Shown here in pieces: positions 18,463-27,282 of a stretch of DNA of 64,000 nucleotides. The position numbers were made by a program, and so were the translations under genes. Location: NCBI GenBank assembly GCA_963735065.1, contig CAVTJL010000001.1, positions 868,001 to 932,000 of the forward strand. Direction: 5' to 3'. How positions within the stretch are numbered: position 1 is the first letter of the stretch; the number at the start of each line of letters is the position of its first letter. The notes under the pieces were generated by a model that saw nothing but the letters and a program-made list of their open reading frames with translations, did not search any database and had not been told where the DNA came from. This DNA comes from CAVTJL01 sp963735065. Its GTDB lineage: Bacteria > Pseudomonadota > Alphaproteobacteria > Geminicoccales > Geminicoccaceae.

Positions 18463-19383
18463 ATGCAGCTTTTCGGTGGCGCAGAGCCGGCTCACAAGCC
18501 TGGCGGCGACGCGGCGGTCATCAAGGACGGCAGCCTCGAGACCTTCGCCGAGGACGTCATCCAGGCCTCGATGGCGGTGCCGGTCCTCGTCGATTTCTGG
18601 GCACCTTGGTGCGGCCCCTGCAAGCAGCTGACCCCGGTTCTCGAGAAGGTCGTGAAGCAGGCCGGCGGCAAGGTCCGGCTCGTCAAGATCAACATCGACG
18701 ATAACCCCGAGATCGCCCAGCAGCTCCGCATCCAGTCGGTGCCGACGGTCTATGCCTTCGTCGGCGGCCAGCCCGTCACGGGCTTTGCCGGAGCCCAGCC
18801 CGAGAGCCAGATCAAGGCGTTGATCGAGCGCCTCCTCGGCGGTGCCCCGGTCGAGGACGAGGCAGCGGCCGACCTCGAGGCGGCGAAGGCCGCCGCCGAG
18901 GCCGGTGACACGCCCACGGCAGCCGCCATCTACAACGCCATCCTGCGTGACGAGCCGGGCAACGCCGAGGCCATCGGCGGCCTTGCGCGCTGCCTGATCA
19001 GCGCCGGCCAGCTCGACGAGGCGGCAGCCTGGCTCGAGAAGGCGCCGAAGGAGACGGCCACCCACGCAGAGGTCGTGGGCGCCAAGGCGGCGTTGCAGCT
19101 TGCCGAGGAGTCGGGCGAGCTGGGCGACCCCAAGGCGCTGACGGCGCGGCTCGATGCCGACCCGAACGATCACGAGGCGCGCTACCAGCTGGCCACCGTT
19201 CTCTTCCTGCGCGGCCAGGCCGAGCCGGCGATGGAGCAGCTCTGCCGCATCGTGAAGGCCGACCGCATGTGGGAGGACGAGCGCGCGCGCAAGCAGATGG
19301 TGCGCTTCTTCGAGGCGTTGGGCCCGAAGCATCCGACGACGCTCAAGGGCCGGCGGATGCTGTCGTCGGTGCTGTTCTCCTGA
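18463..19383 (+). CDS. cnoX: CnoX/YbbN-like thioredoxin with TPR-like C-terminal domain
   Basis: About 306 aa. An N-terminal thioredoxin fold carries an intact CxxC (FWAPWCGPCKQL) and the cis-Pro segment SVPTVYAF; from ~residue 130 an Ala-rich TPR-like repeat region follows. This is the architecture of the chaperedoxin CnoX (E. coli YbbN), which protects proteins from oxidative aggregation and hands them to GroEL. Unlike E. coli, the catalytic pair is CxxC, as in alphaproteobacterial members, so it may be redox active. The start MQLFGG at 18463 is chosen; an upstream ATG at 18400 adds residues without homology. Confidence 0.9.
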   Translation: MQLFGGAEPAHKPGGDAAVIKDGSLETFAEDVIQASMAVPVLVDFWAPWCGPCKQLTPVLEKVVKQAGGKVRLVKINIDDNPEIAQQLRIQSVPTVYAFVGGQPVTGFAGAQPESQIKALIERLLGGAPVEDEAAADLEAAKAAAEAGDTPTAAAIYNAILRDEPGNAEAIGGLARCLISAGQLDEAAAWLEKAPKETATHAEVVGAKAALQLAEESGELGDPKALTARLDADPNDHEARYQLATVLFLRGQAEPAMEQLCRIVKADRMWEDERARKQMVRFFEALGPKHPTTLKGRRMLSSVLFS

Positions 19384-19394
19384 CGGAGGATCCC

Positions 19395-20045
19395 ATGGCC
19401 AGCGGCGGCGAGAGCCTGCCGACGCGCTTCCCGATCTTTCCCCTCCGGGGCTGCCTTCTGCTGCCCAACGGCAACCTGCCGCTCAACATCTTCGAGCCGC
19501 GCTACCTGGCCATGGTGCGCGACGCGATGCAGACGGACCAGGTCATCGGGATGGTGCAGCCGCGATCCGAGGAGGATGGCGGCGGCGCGCCTCCCGTCTT
19601 CCAGGTGGGCTGCGCCGGGCGCATCAGCAATTTCGAGGAGACGCAGGACGGCCGCTACCTCATCACGCTCACCGGGGTCTGTCGCTTCGACATCGCCCAG
19701 GAGCTCGAGGTGACGACACCGTACCGACAGGTCGTCGCCAGCTTCGTGCGTTGGCGGGGCGATCTCCAGCCCGAGCCCCCGCCGGACAGGCTCAAGGACG
19801 ACCTCGTTCGTGCGCTCGAGGTCTATTTCCGCCGGCACAATATCGAGGCCGACTGGCAGGCTTTGAGGGCAGCGCCCCTCGCGGCGCTCGTCACCTCGCT
19901 CGCCATGATCTGCCCCTTCGCGGCCGAGGAGAAGCAGGCGCTGCTCGAGGCGCCGGCGATGACCGATCAGGCCGAGCTGCTGGTCGCCTTGATGGAGATG
20001 GAGGCGCTGGCCGACGGTGCCGTCGAGAGCGGCTACAAGCATTGA
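19395..20045 (+). CDS. LON peptidase substrate-binding domain protein
   Basis: 216 aa, consisting of the N-terminal (LAN) domain of Lon protease alone, without ATPase or protease parts. Conserved features are RFPIFPLRGCLLLPNGNLPL and IFEPRYLAMVRDAM near the start and LTGVCRFDI further on. The family is widespread in alphaproteobacteria next to thioredoxin/YbbN and Trm112 genes, as here; its exact function is unsettled (it resembles cereblon-like binding domains). The start is ATG 19395 with a GGAGGA site 11 bases after the cnoX stop, so it is co-transcribed. Confidence 0.93.
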   Translation: MASGGESLPTRFPIFPLRGCLLLPNGNLPLNIFEPRYLAMVRDAMQTDQVIGMVQPRSEEDGGGAPPVFQVGCAGRISNFEETQDGRYLITLTGVCRFDIAQELEVTTPYRQVVASFVRWRGDLQPEPPPDRLKDDLVRALEVYFRRHNIEADWQALRAAPLAALVTSLAMICPFAAEEKQALLEAPAMTDQAELLVALMEMEALADGAVESGYKH

Positions 20046-20058
20046 GGGCTGTCGGGGC

Positions 20059-20307
20059 ATGAGCGACGAGAACGGCCTGCCGGGCGTCGAGCCCGCCGGC
20101 ATCGACCCGAAGCTCCTCGAGCTTCTGGTCTGTCCGCTGACCAAGGGGCCGCTGCGCTACGACCGCAGGCGCCAGGAGCTGATCAGCGATCAGGCCGGCC
20201 TCGCCTACCCCATTCGCGACGGCATCCCGATCATGCTCGTCGACGAGGCCCGCACCCTGGGCGAGGACGAGGGCATCCCGGAGGAGCTGCGGCGTGGCGA
20301 CGGCTAA
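20059..20307 (+). CDS. Trm112 family protein
   Basis: 82 aa. The core reads LLELLVCPLTKGPL and LAYPIRDGIPIML, the hallmark of the UPF0434/Trm112 family. The zinc cysteines of the eukaryotic version are mostly missing, as usual in proteobacteria. In eukaryotes Trm112 activates methyltransferases; in bacteria the role is unproven. It starts 13 bases after the LON-domain gene and overlaps the DUF971 gene by 14 bases, a widespread alphaproteobacterial gene order. Confidence 0.93.
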   Translation: MSDENGLPGVEPAGIDPKLLELLVCPLTKGPLRYDRRRQELISDQAGLAYPIRDGIPIMLVDEARTLGEDEGIPEELRRGDG

Positions 20308-20668
20308 GGCACAGGCCCCCTGGCCCGTCGAGCTCAGGGTCGTCCGCGACGAGCGCCGCCTCGAGATCGACTTCGACGACGGCAGCAGCTTCGATCTGCC
20401 GGCCGAGCTCTTGCGGGTCGAGAGCCCCTCGGCGGAGGTGCAGGGTCACAACCCCTCCCAGAAGGTGACGGTGCCGGGCAAGCGCCAGGTCGGCATCGTC
20501 GAGATCGAGCCTGTGGGCAACTACGCCGTGCGTATCCGCTTCGACGACGGCCACGAGACCGGCATCTACGCCTGGACCTATCTCTACCGGCTCGGCCGGG
20601 AGAAGGCCGGCATCTGGGGCGCCTATCTGAAGGCCCTTGAAGAAAAGAGCCTTTCGCGCGAGGGGTGA
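20294..20668 (+). CDS. DUF971 domain protein (gamma-butyrobetaine hydroxylase-like N-terminal domain)
   Basis: 124 aa beginning with GTG at 20294 inside the Trm112 gene. Segments WPVELRVVRDERRLEIDFDDG and the end of the domain, DDGHETGIYAWTYLYRLG, match the DUF971 family. In eukaryotes this fold is the N-terminal zinc domain of carnitine-biosynthetic hydroxylases; the free-standing bacterial proteins have been linked to iron-sulfur cluster handling, but the role here is unproven. Last gene of the cnoX-LON-Trm112 run. Confidence 0.9.
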   Translation: MATAKAQAPWPVELRVVRDERRLEIDFDDGSSFDLPAELLRVESPSAEVQGHNPSQKVTVPGKRQVGIVEIEPVGNYAVRIRFDDGHETGIYAWTYLYRLGREKAGIWGAYLKALEEKSLSREG

Positions 20669-20707
20669 GCGCAGGGCGGCGTTGCCGCCACAGCTCCAGG
20701 GACCTGC

Positions 20708-21838
20708 GTGGGCGCTCGACTTCTCCATACGGCCGACTGGCAGCTGGGCAAGCCGTTCGGCAATGTGCCCGGCGACGCCGGCGCCATCCTGCGCGAGGCC
20801 CGCTTCGAGGCGGTCCGGCGCATCGCGTCCTTGGCCCGCGAGCATGAGGTGGACGCGGTCCTGGTGGCCGGCGACGTCTTCGATTCGAACCTCGCGAGCG
20901 AGGCGACGCTGAGCCGGGCGCTGGCGGCCATGCGCGGCTTCGCCGGCCCCTGGCTACTCCTGCCTGGCAACCACGATGCAGCGCTGGCGGCGTCCGCCTG
21001 GACGCGGCTCTTGACCCTGAGCCCGCCCGAGAACGTGATCCCGCTGCTCGAGCCGCGCCCGGTGCCGCTGGCCGACGGCCGCCTCGTCGTGCTGCCCGCA
21101 CCCCTGACCGAGCGGCGGTCGCTCGACGACCTCACGGCCTGGATGGACGATGCGCCGACGCCCGCAGGCGTGCTGCGCGTGGGCCTGGCGCACGGCTCGG
21201 TGACGGGCCGCCTGCCCGCCGCCTCGGAGGCGCCGAACCCGATCGATCCGGAGCGTGCGGACCGCGCCCGGCTGGACTATCTGGCGCTGGGCGACTGGCA
21301 CGGCTGCCTCGAGATAGCACCCCGCACCTGGTACGCCGGCACGCCCGAGCCCGACCGCTTCAGAGCCAACGACGCAGGCATGGCGCTGCTGGTCGAGCTG
21401 GCTGGGCCGGGGGCGCCGCCCGCCGTGGAGCGGCTCGCGGTGGGCCGCCATCGCTGGCAGAGCGTGGCGCTCGACTGTACCGGGGAGGGGGCCGCCGCGG
21501 CGCTCGACGACCTGCTCGCCGCCATCATCGACCCGGAGCGGGCGGTGGTGCGTCTCGAGCTCGTTGGCGTCGTCGGGCTTGCCGAGCGGGAGGCGCTGGA
21601 AAGCCTCGTCGCCCGGCGCCAGGGCGAATGCCTGCACCTCGAGCTCGACGACAGCGGCCTCGGCCTCGCGCCGGCCGATGCCGACCTGCTGGCGCTCGAC
21701 GCCAACCCGGCCCTGGAGCGGGTCGCCCGTGCCCTTCGCGAGCGGGCGCGCGCCCAGGACCCCGAGGAGCGCGCCGCCGCCCAGCTGGCGCTGCGCCTCC
21801 TGTGGCGCGAGAGCCGTGCCGGCGACGCCGCGTCATGA
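20708..21838 (+). CDS. SbcD/YhaO-like DNA repair nuclease (metallophosphoesterase)
   Basis: 376 aa. The calcineurin-like metal motifs are in order: LLHTADWQLG (D-x-H position occupied by DW), VAGDVFDSN, LLPGNHDAAL and the late LGDWHG. Such proteins are the nuclease half of SbcCD/Mre11-Rad50-type complexes that trim DNA ends. GTG at 20708 follows AGGGAC. Its stop overlaps the start of the SbcC-like ATPase as ATGA, so the two are translated together and presumably form a complex. It is closer to the YhaO branch than to E. coli SbcD (inference from the partner lacking a zinc hook). Confidence 0.88.
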   Translation: MGARLLHTADWQLGKPFGNVPGDAGAILREARFEAVRRIASLAREHEVDAVLVAGDVFDSNLASEATLSRALAAMRGFAGPWLLLPGNHDAALAASAWTRLLTLSPPENVIPLLEPRPVPLADGRLVVLPAPLTERRSLDDLTAWMDDAPTPAGVLRVGLAHGSVTGRLPAASEAPNPIDPERADRARLDYLALGDWHGCLEIAPRTWYAGTPEPDRFRANDAGMALLVELAGPGAPPAVERLAVGRHRWQSVALDCTGEGAAAALDDLLAAIIDPERAVVRLELVGVVGLAEREALESLVARRQGECLHLELDDSGLGLAPADADLLALDANPALERVARALRERARAQDPEERAAAQLALRLLWRESRAGDAAS

Positions 21839-24501
21839 GGCTCGCCCGGCTCGAGGTGCGGAGCTTCAGAAACCTCGAGGGCCCGGTCCGGCTGGACACG
21901 CTGGGCGACGGGCTCACCATCGTCGCGGGCGACAATGAGGAGGGAAAGTCGAGCCTGCTGGCGGCGCTGAAGGCTGCTTTCTTCGAGCTGCACACCATGA
22001 CCGGTGCGGCGCGCGAGGCGATGAACCCCTGGGGAGGGGAAGGCACGCCCGAGGTCCGCGTCGAGTTCGAGACGGCGGGCCAGCGCTGGTGGCTCACGAA
22101 AGCCTTCCGGCGTGGCGGCTGCAGCCTCGAGGGGCCACGCACCAAGCTCGAAGGCGAGCCGGCCGAGCGCCGATTGGCCGAGCTGCTGCGCTTCGAGCGG
22201 CCGGGACGCGGCTCCAGCAAGCCCGAGCATATGGGCCTCCAGGCGCTTTTCTGGATCGATCAGGGCACCACCTTTGACGAGGGTTGGCAGCCGACGGAGG
22301 CGGCCCGCGCCCGTCTCTCGGCCGCGATCGCGACCGAGGTCGACACCGTCGCGAGCGGCGGGCACGGGCGCCACCTCGCAAGGACGGCCGAGGCGGCGTG
22401 CCGACGCTTCTGGACGCCCACCTGGCGCGAGACCGGCGAGCAGGCCAAAGCCCAGCAGCGCGTCGACGCCCTGCGCACCGAGCGGCGCGGGCTGCAGGAG
22501 CGCGCCCGTCTCTATGAGGGCAAGGTGGACAAGCTGGCCCAGCTCCGCGGCCTGTCGCGGCATCGCGCCGACACGGATGCCCTTGGCCAGGCAAGGGCGC
22601 GGCTCCAGGAGGCGAGGGCAGAGATCGCGCGGATCGAGGCCCTCGACCGTCAGCTGTCGCTGGTCGTCGAGCGCGCCAAGGCGGCCCAGGCGGAGACGGC
22701 GCAGCTCGACGCCGCTGCACGGCAGCGTCTGGACTGGCAGGCCGAGATCGGCGCGCGGGCCCAGGAGATGGAGCATGTGGGCCAGCGCCTCGAGGAGGTC
22801 CGCGCGGCCGCCGATCGCGCGGCCGCCACGCTCCTCCTCGCCGAGGCGGAAGACGAGGCGGCCCGGGCCGCGCTCGAGGTGGCGGAGGCGGCGCGCACCC
22901 GGGCGAGCCTCCTGGTGCGTGCCGAGGCCTCGCGCCAAAGGCGGGCCGAGCTGGCGCGGGCGATGGCGGCGGCGCGGGCGACGGCGGAGGAGCTGGGCGA
23001 GGGCCGGCGTCGGCTCGCCGCCAACCTCGCCACCCCGAAGCGGCTGGGCGCTCTCCGCGAGCTCGCGGCGGCGCGCCGCGAGGCCATGGCGGCGCTCGAG
23101 GCCGCCTCCACCCAGGTCGAGCTGCATCCGGCCACCGGACAGGCTGCGAGGTTGGGTGGCCGTGCTATTCCGACCGGCACGCCCGTGCGCCTGGTGGAGC
23201 GCACCGAGCTCGAGCTCGAGGGTTATGGGCGGGTCGTCGTGGTGCCCGGCGGCGCCGACATCGCCGAGCGGCGAGGCCGCCTCGGCGAGGCCGAGCGGGC
23301 GCTTGCCAAGGCTCTGCGCGAGGTCGGGGCCGAGAGCCTGGCGGCGGCCGAGGAGCTGGCGGCGCAGCGGCAGACGCTCCAGGCCGAGCTCGCCGCCGGC
23401 GAGGCGCGGGAGAAGGCCGTGCTCGAGGCCGCGGGCGCCGCCTCGCTCGATGCGCTCTCGCAGATGGTCGATGTCGCGGAGGGCGAGCTCGATGCGCTGA
23501 CCTCGCAGCTCGGCGACGCGCCGGAGGAGGCGACCGCGCCGCGACCGGAGGAGGCCGCCGCGGCCCTGACAAAGGCCAGCCAACGCAGCGCCACGGCGGC
23601 AGAGGCCCTTCGCACGGCCGCCGGACGTGTGGGCGAGCAGCGCGCCGAGCTCGTGCGTCTCGAGGGGCTGCGCGCCTCGCTCGTGGACCAGCAGCAGGCG
23701 GTGGCGCAGCGTCTCGAGCGCGAGCGCGGCATCCGCGACGATGCCACGCTCGAGGCCGAGCTGCTGGCGGCTCGTGAGCGGCTGGCGGCCGCGGCGGCAG
23801 AGCGGGACGCGGCCGAGCAGGCCTTGCGGCTGGCCGATCCCGAGGCGGCCCGCGACCGCCTGCGGCTGGCCGAGCGCCGTGTCCTCGCCGAGGAGGCCGA
23901 GGGCCAGGCGCTGGAGCGGCGCCTCCGCGATCTCGAGGTCGAGCTCCGGGCACTGGGTGGCGACGCGGCGGGCGAGCGGTTGGCCGAGGTCGAGACCGAG
24001 CTCGTGCCGGCCGAGGCGGCGCTGCTGCGCGTGCGGATCGAGGCGCGCGCCTGGCGCATGCTCCACGAGGAGGTCGAGGCCGCCGAGGCGGAGGTCCGCG
24101 CCGCGCTGATCGAGCCGGTCCGCGAGCGTCTCGCCCCCGATCTGGCGCGCCTCTTTCCCAGGGCGGAGGCGCGCCTCGACCCGGAGCATCTGGCGCTGAC
24201 GCACCTCCGCCGCGACGGCGTGGACGAGCCCTTCGCCAGCCTCAGCGTCGGCACGCGCGAGCAGATCGCGGTGCTCGTCCGGCTCGCCTTCGCGAGGCTT
24301 CTGCTCGAGCGCGAGGGCGAGACGTCCTGCCTCATCCTCGACGACGCGCTCGTCTATGCCGACGAGACGCGCTTCGAGACGATGAAGACCATCCTCGAGC
24401 GGGCGGCCAGGGATCTGCAGATCATCGTTCTCACCTGCCGGCCGAGAGACTATCTGGGCTTGAATGCACGCCAGATCCGCCTCGAGGACTGCAGGTCCTA
24501 A
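21835..24501 (+). CDS. SbcC/YhaN-like AAA ATPase, coiled coil, no zinc hook
   Basis: About 888 aa. The N-terminus MRLARLEVRSFRNLEGPV leads into a Walker A, AGDNEEGKSS (residues ~31-40). Residues ~170-800 are Ala/Glu/Arg-rich coiled coil, and Walker B, SCLILDDALVYADE, is close to the C-terminus, with LSVGTREQ as signature-like loop. Only five or so cysteines are present and none forms a CxxC, so there is no Rad50 zinc hook; this fits the YhaN/AAA_27 type. It pairs with the overlapping nuclease gene upstream for DNA-end processing. The frame is open well before 21835, but that part runs inside the nuclease gene. Confidence 0.88.
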   Translation: MRLARLEVRSFRNLEGPVRLDTLGDGLTIVAGDNEEGKSSLLAALKAAFFELHTMTGAAREAMNPWGGEGTPEVRVEFETAGQRWWLTKAFRRGGCSLEGPRTKLEGEPAERRLAELLRFERPGRGSSKPEHMGLQALFWIDQGTTFDEGWQPTEAARARLSAAIATEVDTVASGGHGRHLARTAEAACRRFWTPTWRETGEQAKAQQRVDALRTERRGLQERARLYEGKVDKLAQLRGLSRHRADTDALGQARARLQEARAEIARIEALDRQLSLVVERAKAAQAETAQLDAAARQRLDWQAEIGARAQEMEHVGQRLEEVRAAADRAAATLLLAEAEDEAARAALEVAEAARTRASLLVRAEASRQRRAELARAMAAARATAEELGEGRRRLAANLATPKRLGALRELAAARREAMAALEAASTQVELHPATGQAARLGGRAIPTGTPVRLVERTELELEGYGRVVVVPGGADIAERRGRLGEAERALAKALREVGAESLAAAEELAAQRQTLQAELAAGEAREKAVLEAAGAASLDALSQMVDVAEGELDALTSQLGDAPEEATAPRPEEAAAALTKASQRSATAAEALRTAAGRVGEQRAELVRLEGLRASLVDQQQAVAQRLERERGIRDDATLEAELLAARERLAAAAAERDAAEQALRLADPEAARDRLRLAERRVLAEEAEGQALERRLRDLEVELRALGGDAAGERLAEVETELVPAEAALLRVRIEARAWRMLHEEVEAAEAEVRAALIEPVRERLAPDLARLFPRAEARLDPEHLALTHLRRDGVDEPFASLSVGTREQIAVLVRLAFARLLLEREGETSCLILDDALVYADETRFETMKTILERAARDLQIIVLTCRPRDYLGLNARQIRLEDCRS

Positions 24502-24522
24502 CCTTCCCGGTCCGACGCCGTC

Positions 24523-25701
24523 GTGAGAATCCCGGGCCTGCGGGACGTGGCCCTGCCCCTCGGCGTGGCGCTGGCCGTCCAGGCCACGGCCTCGACCGTC
24601 TCCTTCACCGTGCCGGTGATGGCGCCCGAGCTGGCCGCGGGCGTGGGCGTGCCGGCGAGCTGGGTCGGCTATTTCATCGCCATCGTCTATCTCGGCGCCT
24701 CGCTCAACAGCGCCTTCGCCCACGTGGCGCTCGACCGCCTTGGCGCCATGACGGCGAGCCTTCTGGCCATCCTCCTCTGCGGCGCCGGCATGCTGGCCGT
24801 GGCGAGCGGCAGCCTCGTGGCGCTGGCGGCGGGCGCCGCGCTGCTCGGCATGGGCTACGGCCTCACCAACCCCGCCGGCACCAGCATCCTCTTCGATGCG
24901 ACGCCCCGGGCGATCCGTGCCACGGTGTTCTCGATCAAGCAGACGGCGGTGCCGCTGGGCGGCGTGGTCGCGGGCGCCCTCGTCCCCTGGCTCCTGGGCA
25001 TCGGCGGCTGGCGCCTCGCGGCAGCCGGCGTGTCCGGCCTCTGCCTGGCCGTGGCGCTGGCGCTGACCCCGCTGCGGCCCCGGCTCGATAAGAAAGAGCA
25101 GCCCGTCGCTGGGAGCAGGCCGGTGGCCCCGCTGCGGCTGGTGCTTGGACATCCGGATCTCCGCCGCCTCGCCGCAGCGAGCTTCGGCCTGTCGGCCATG
25201 CAGCTCTCGATCACCACCTCGCTCGTCACGACCCTCGTCGTGGCGGCGGGCCTGAGCCTGCCCCAGGCGGGCTTTCTCTTCGCGCTCGCGCAGGCGGCCA
25301 GCATCGTGGCCCGCCTCGCCTGGGGCGCCGTGGCCGATGTTCTCCGCTCGGCCCGCCTGACGCTCGCGGGCCTTGCCGGGGCGGTGACCGTGCTCGCCTG
25401 GATCGCAGCCTTCATCCAGCCGGATTGGTCGATCCTCGCCCTGGCCCTGCTCTGTATCGGGCTCGGTGCCACGGGCATCGCGTGGAACGGCATCTTCATG
25501 GCGGAGGTCGTACGGGTCGCGCCGCCCGGAACCGCCGGCGCCGCCACTGCGGGAACATTGACCTGCACCTTCGCCGGCGTGGTGGTGGGGCCGCCGCTTT
25601 TCAGCCTGACCGTCTATATTGCTGGAGCCTATGGCCCAGCCTATGCTGTGGCATCGGCTTTTACACTGATTGCCACGTGCCTCATTCTCAAGCTCCGCTA
25701 G
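24523..25701 (+). CDS. MFS transporter
   Basis: 392 aa with about twelve hydrophobic helices and the classic loop 2-3 region near HVALDRLGAMTAS. A cytosolic linker rich in Arg/Lys near residues 185-205 separates the two halves, as in the CynX/YbfB-like major facilitator group. Substrate unknown. It starts with GTG 21 bases after the SbcC-like gene. The 3' end may be overlapped by the GST-like gene. Confidence 0.88.
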   Translation: MRIPGLRDVALPLGVALAVQATASTVSFTVPVMAPELAAGVGVPASWVGYFIAIVYLGASLNSAFAHVALDRLGAMTASLLAILLCGAGMLAVASGSLVALAAGAALLGMGYGLTNPAGTSILFDATPRAIRATVFSIKQTAVPLGGVVAGALVPWLLGIGGWRLAAAGVSGLCLAVALALTPLRPRLDKKEQPVAGSRPVAPLRLVLGHPDLRRLAAASFGLSAMQLSITTSLVTTLVVAAGLSLPQAGFLFALAQAASIVARLAWGAVADVLRSARLTLAGLAGAVTVLAWIAAFIQPDWSILALALLCIGLGATGIAWNGIFMAEVVRVAPPGTAGAATAGTLTCTFAGVVVGPPLFSLTVYIAGAYGPAYAVASAFTLIATCLILKLR

Positions 25702-26468
25702 AGACCGCCGAGACGTCGGCCGAGGGGGATCCGTGGGCCACGGCCACGACCGGCGTCGCTGGCCCGATCATCAGGCTCGTCCAGTTCCCGCCCGTCTGGG
25801 GGCGGAACGTGAGCCCCTTCGGGCTCAAGCTCGAGACCTGGCTGCGCCTCTCGGGCATTCCCTTCGAGGTCAGCACCTCGCTCAAGCTCGACAAGGCGCC
25901 CAAGCGCAAGTTCCCCTATATCCACGACGGCCCGCTGACGATCGGCAATTCGAGCCTCGTGATCCGGCATCTCAAGGAGACGCGCGCGATCGACCCGGAC
26001 TCGGCGCTGCACGAGGACGAGATGGCGCAGGCGGTGGCCCTGCAGCGGCTGTTCGAGGACCATCTCTACTTCGTCCTCGCCTATAGCCGGTGGATCGATC
26101 CCGAGGGTTTCGCCACCGTGGGCCCTGCCTTCCTCCAGTTTCTGCCCAAAGCGGTGCGGCCTGCGGCGTCGGTGTTCCTGCGCATGCGGATGCGGCGGAT
26201 GCTCTGGGCCCAGGGGATCGCCCGCCACTCGGCGGCAGAGGTCTATGCCTTCGGCCGCGAGGACCTGCACGCCGTGAGCGCGTTCCTCGCCGACAAGCCC
26301 TTCTTCATGGGCGAGCAGCTCACCACGATCGACGCCGTCGCTTACGGCTTCCTGGCGAACATCCTGTTCGTGCCGGTCGAGACGGAGCTCAAGCGCGCGG
26401 CAGCCGAGTTCCCGAACCTCGTCGCCTGGTGCGAGTCGATCGAGAGCGGTCTCTACGGCGAGACCTGA
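25677..26468 (+). CDS. Glutathione S-transferase-like protein (FaaE/metaxin-type), start uncertain
   Basis: Up to 263 aa. A thioredoxin-like N-terminal domain (RNVSPFGLKLETWLRLSGIPF, then KFPYIHDG and SSLVIRHL) is followed by an all-helical domain ending in FPNLVAWCESI. This resembles the GST subgroup that includes metaxin/Tom37-like and FaaE-type proteins. There is no in-frame ATG before the conserved core; GTG at 25677, inside the MFS gene, is the only standard start that includes it, so translation start and length are uncertain. A glutathione-dependent role is family knowledge only. Confidence 0.78.
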   Translation: MPHSQAPLETAETSAEGDPWATATTGVAGPIIRLVQFPPVWGRNVSPFGLKLETWLRLSGIPFEVSTSLKLDKAPKRKFPYIHDGPLTIGNSSLVIRHLKETRAIDPDSALHEDEMAQAVALQRLFEDHLYFVLAYSRWIDPEGFATVGPAFLQFLPKAVRPAASVFLRMRMRRMLWAQGIARHSAAEVYAFGREDLHAVSAFLADKPFFMGEQLTTIDAVAYGFLANILFVPVETELKRAAAEFPNLVAWCESIESGLYGET

Positions 26469-26547
26469 GGCGGCCCGGCCGCTCGCTCGGCCGGGCGGCG
26501 CTCGAGCATCTTGTTCCCCGGCCGGCGGGCCATTACCTCAGGGCGCC

Positions 26548-27282
26548 ATGAAGCACCGTGCCGGACGACGTCCCCTCATCGGGATCACCCTCGATAGCGA
26601 GCCGCCCGGCGGCTACAGCAAGCTCCCCTGGTATGCCCTGCGCGAGAACTATTTCGACACCGTCGCGGCGGCGGGTGGGCTTCCGGTGGCGCTGCCGCAC
26701 GAGCCCGATCTGGCGCCCGACTATCTGGACCTGATCGACGGCCTTCTGATCACGGGCGGCGCCTTCGACGTCGATCCCGCCCTCTATGGCGGCGGCGAGC
26801 GCCACGCCACGGTAATCCTCAAGGAGCGCCGCACCCGCTTCGAGCATGCCGTCACGCGGGGCGCCATCGAGCGCGACATGCCGGTCCTCGGCATCTGCGG
26901 CGGCCAGCAGCTCTTGAACGTCGTCCTGGGCGGCACGCTGATCCAGCACCTGCCCGACCGGGTCCCGGACGGGCTGCCGCACGAGCAGCCCAACCCTCGA
27001 ACCGAGCCGGGGCACGAGGTGACGATCGAGCCCGGCACGCTTCTCCATCGCGTGACGGACGCGCTGACCCTTCCCGTCAACAGCGCGCATCATCAGGCGG
27101 TCGACCGGGTCGCCACCGGCACCATCGTCAGCGCCCGGGCACCGGACGGTGTCATCGAGGCGATCGAGGCCCCGGCCCGGCGCTTTTGCCTCGGCGTGCA
27201 ATGGCATCCGGAATACCTGATCAGCCCGGGCGATCGGCTCATTCTCGAGGCCTTCGTCCGCGCTGCCGGGGAGCCGTCATGA
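26548..27282 (+). CDS. Gamma-glutamyl-gamma-aminobutyrate hydrolase family protein (peptidase C26)
   Basis: 244 aa. A class I glutamine-amidotransferase-like fold has the nucleophile in LGICGGQQLLNVVLGG and the catalytic His/Glu in QWHPEY. PuuD of this family releases GABA from gamma-glutamyl-GABA in putrescine breakdown; whether the same reaction occurs here is not shown. The ATG at 26548 is close to the conserved RPLIGITLDSE. Its stop overlaps the rluB-like gene by ATGA. Confidence 0.92.
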   Translation: MKHRAGRRPLIGITLDSEPPGGYSKLPWYALRENYFDTVAAAGGLPVALPHEPDLAPDYLDLIDGLLITGGAFDVDPALYGGGERHATVILKERRTRFEHAVTRGAIERDMPVLGICGGQQLLNVVLGGTLIQHLPDRVPDGLPHEQPNPRTEPGHEVTIEPGTLLHRVTDALTLPVNSAHHQAVDRVATGTIVSARAPDGVIEAIEAPARRFCLGVQWHPEYLISPGDRLILEAFVRAAGEPS

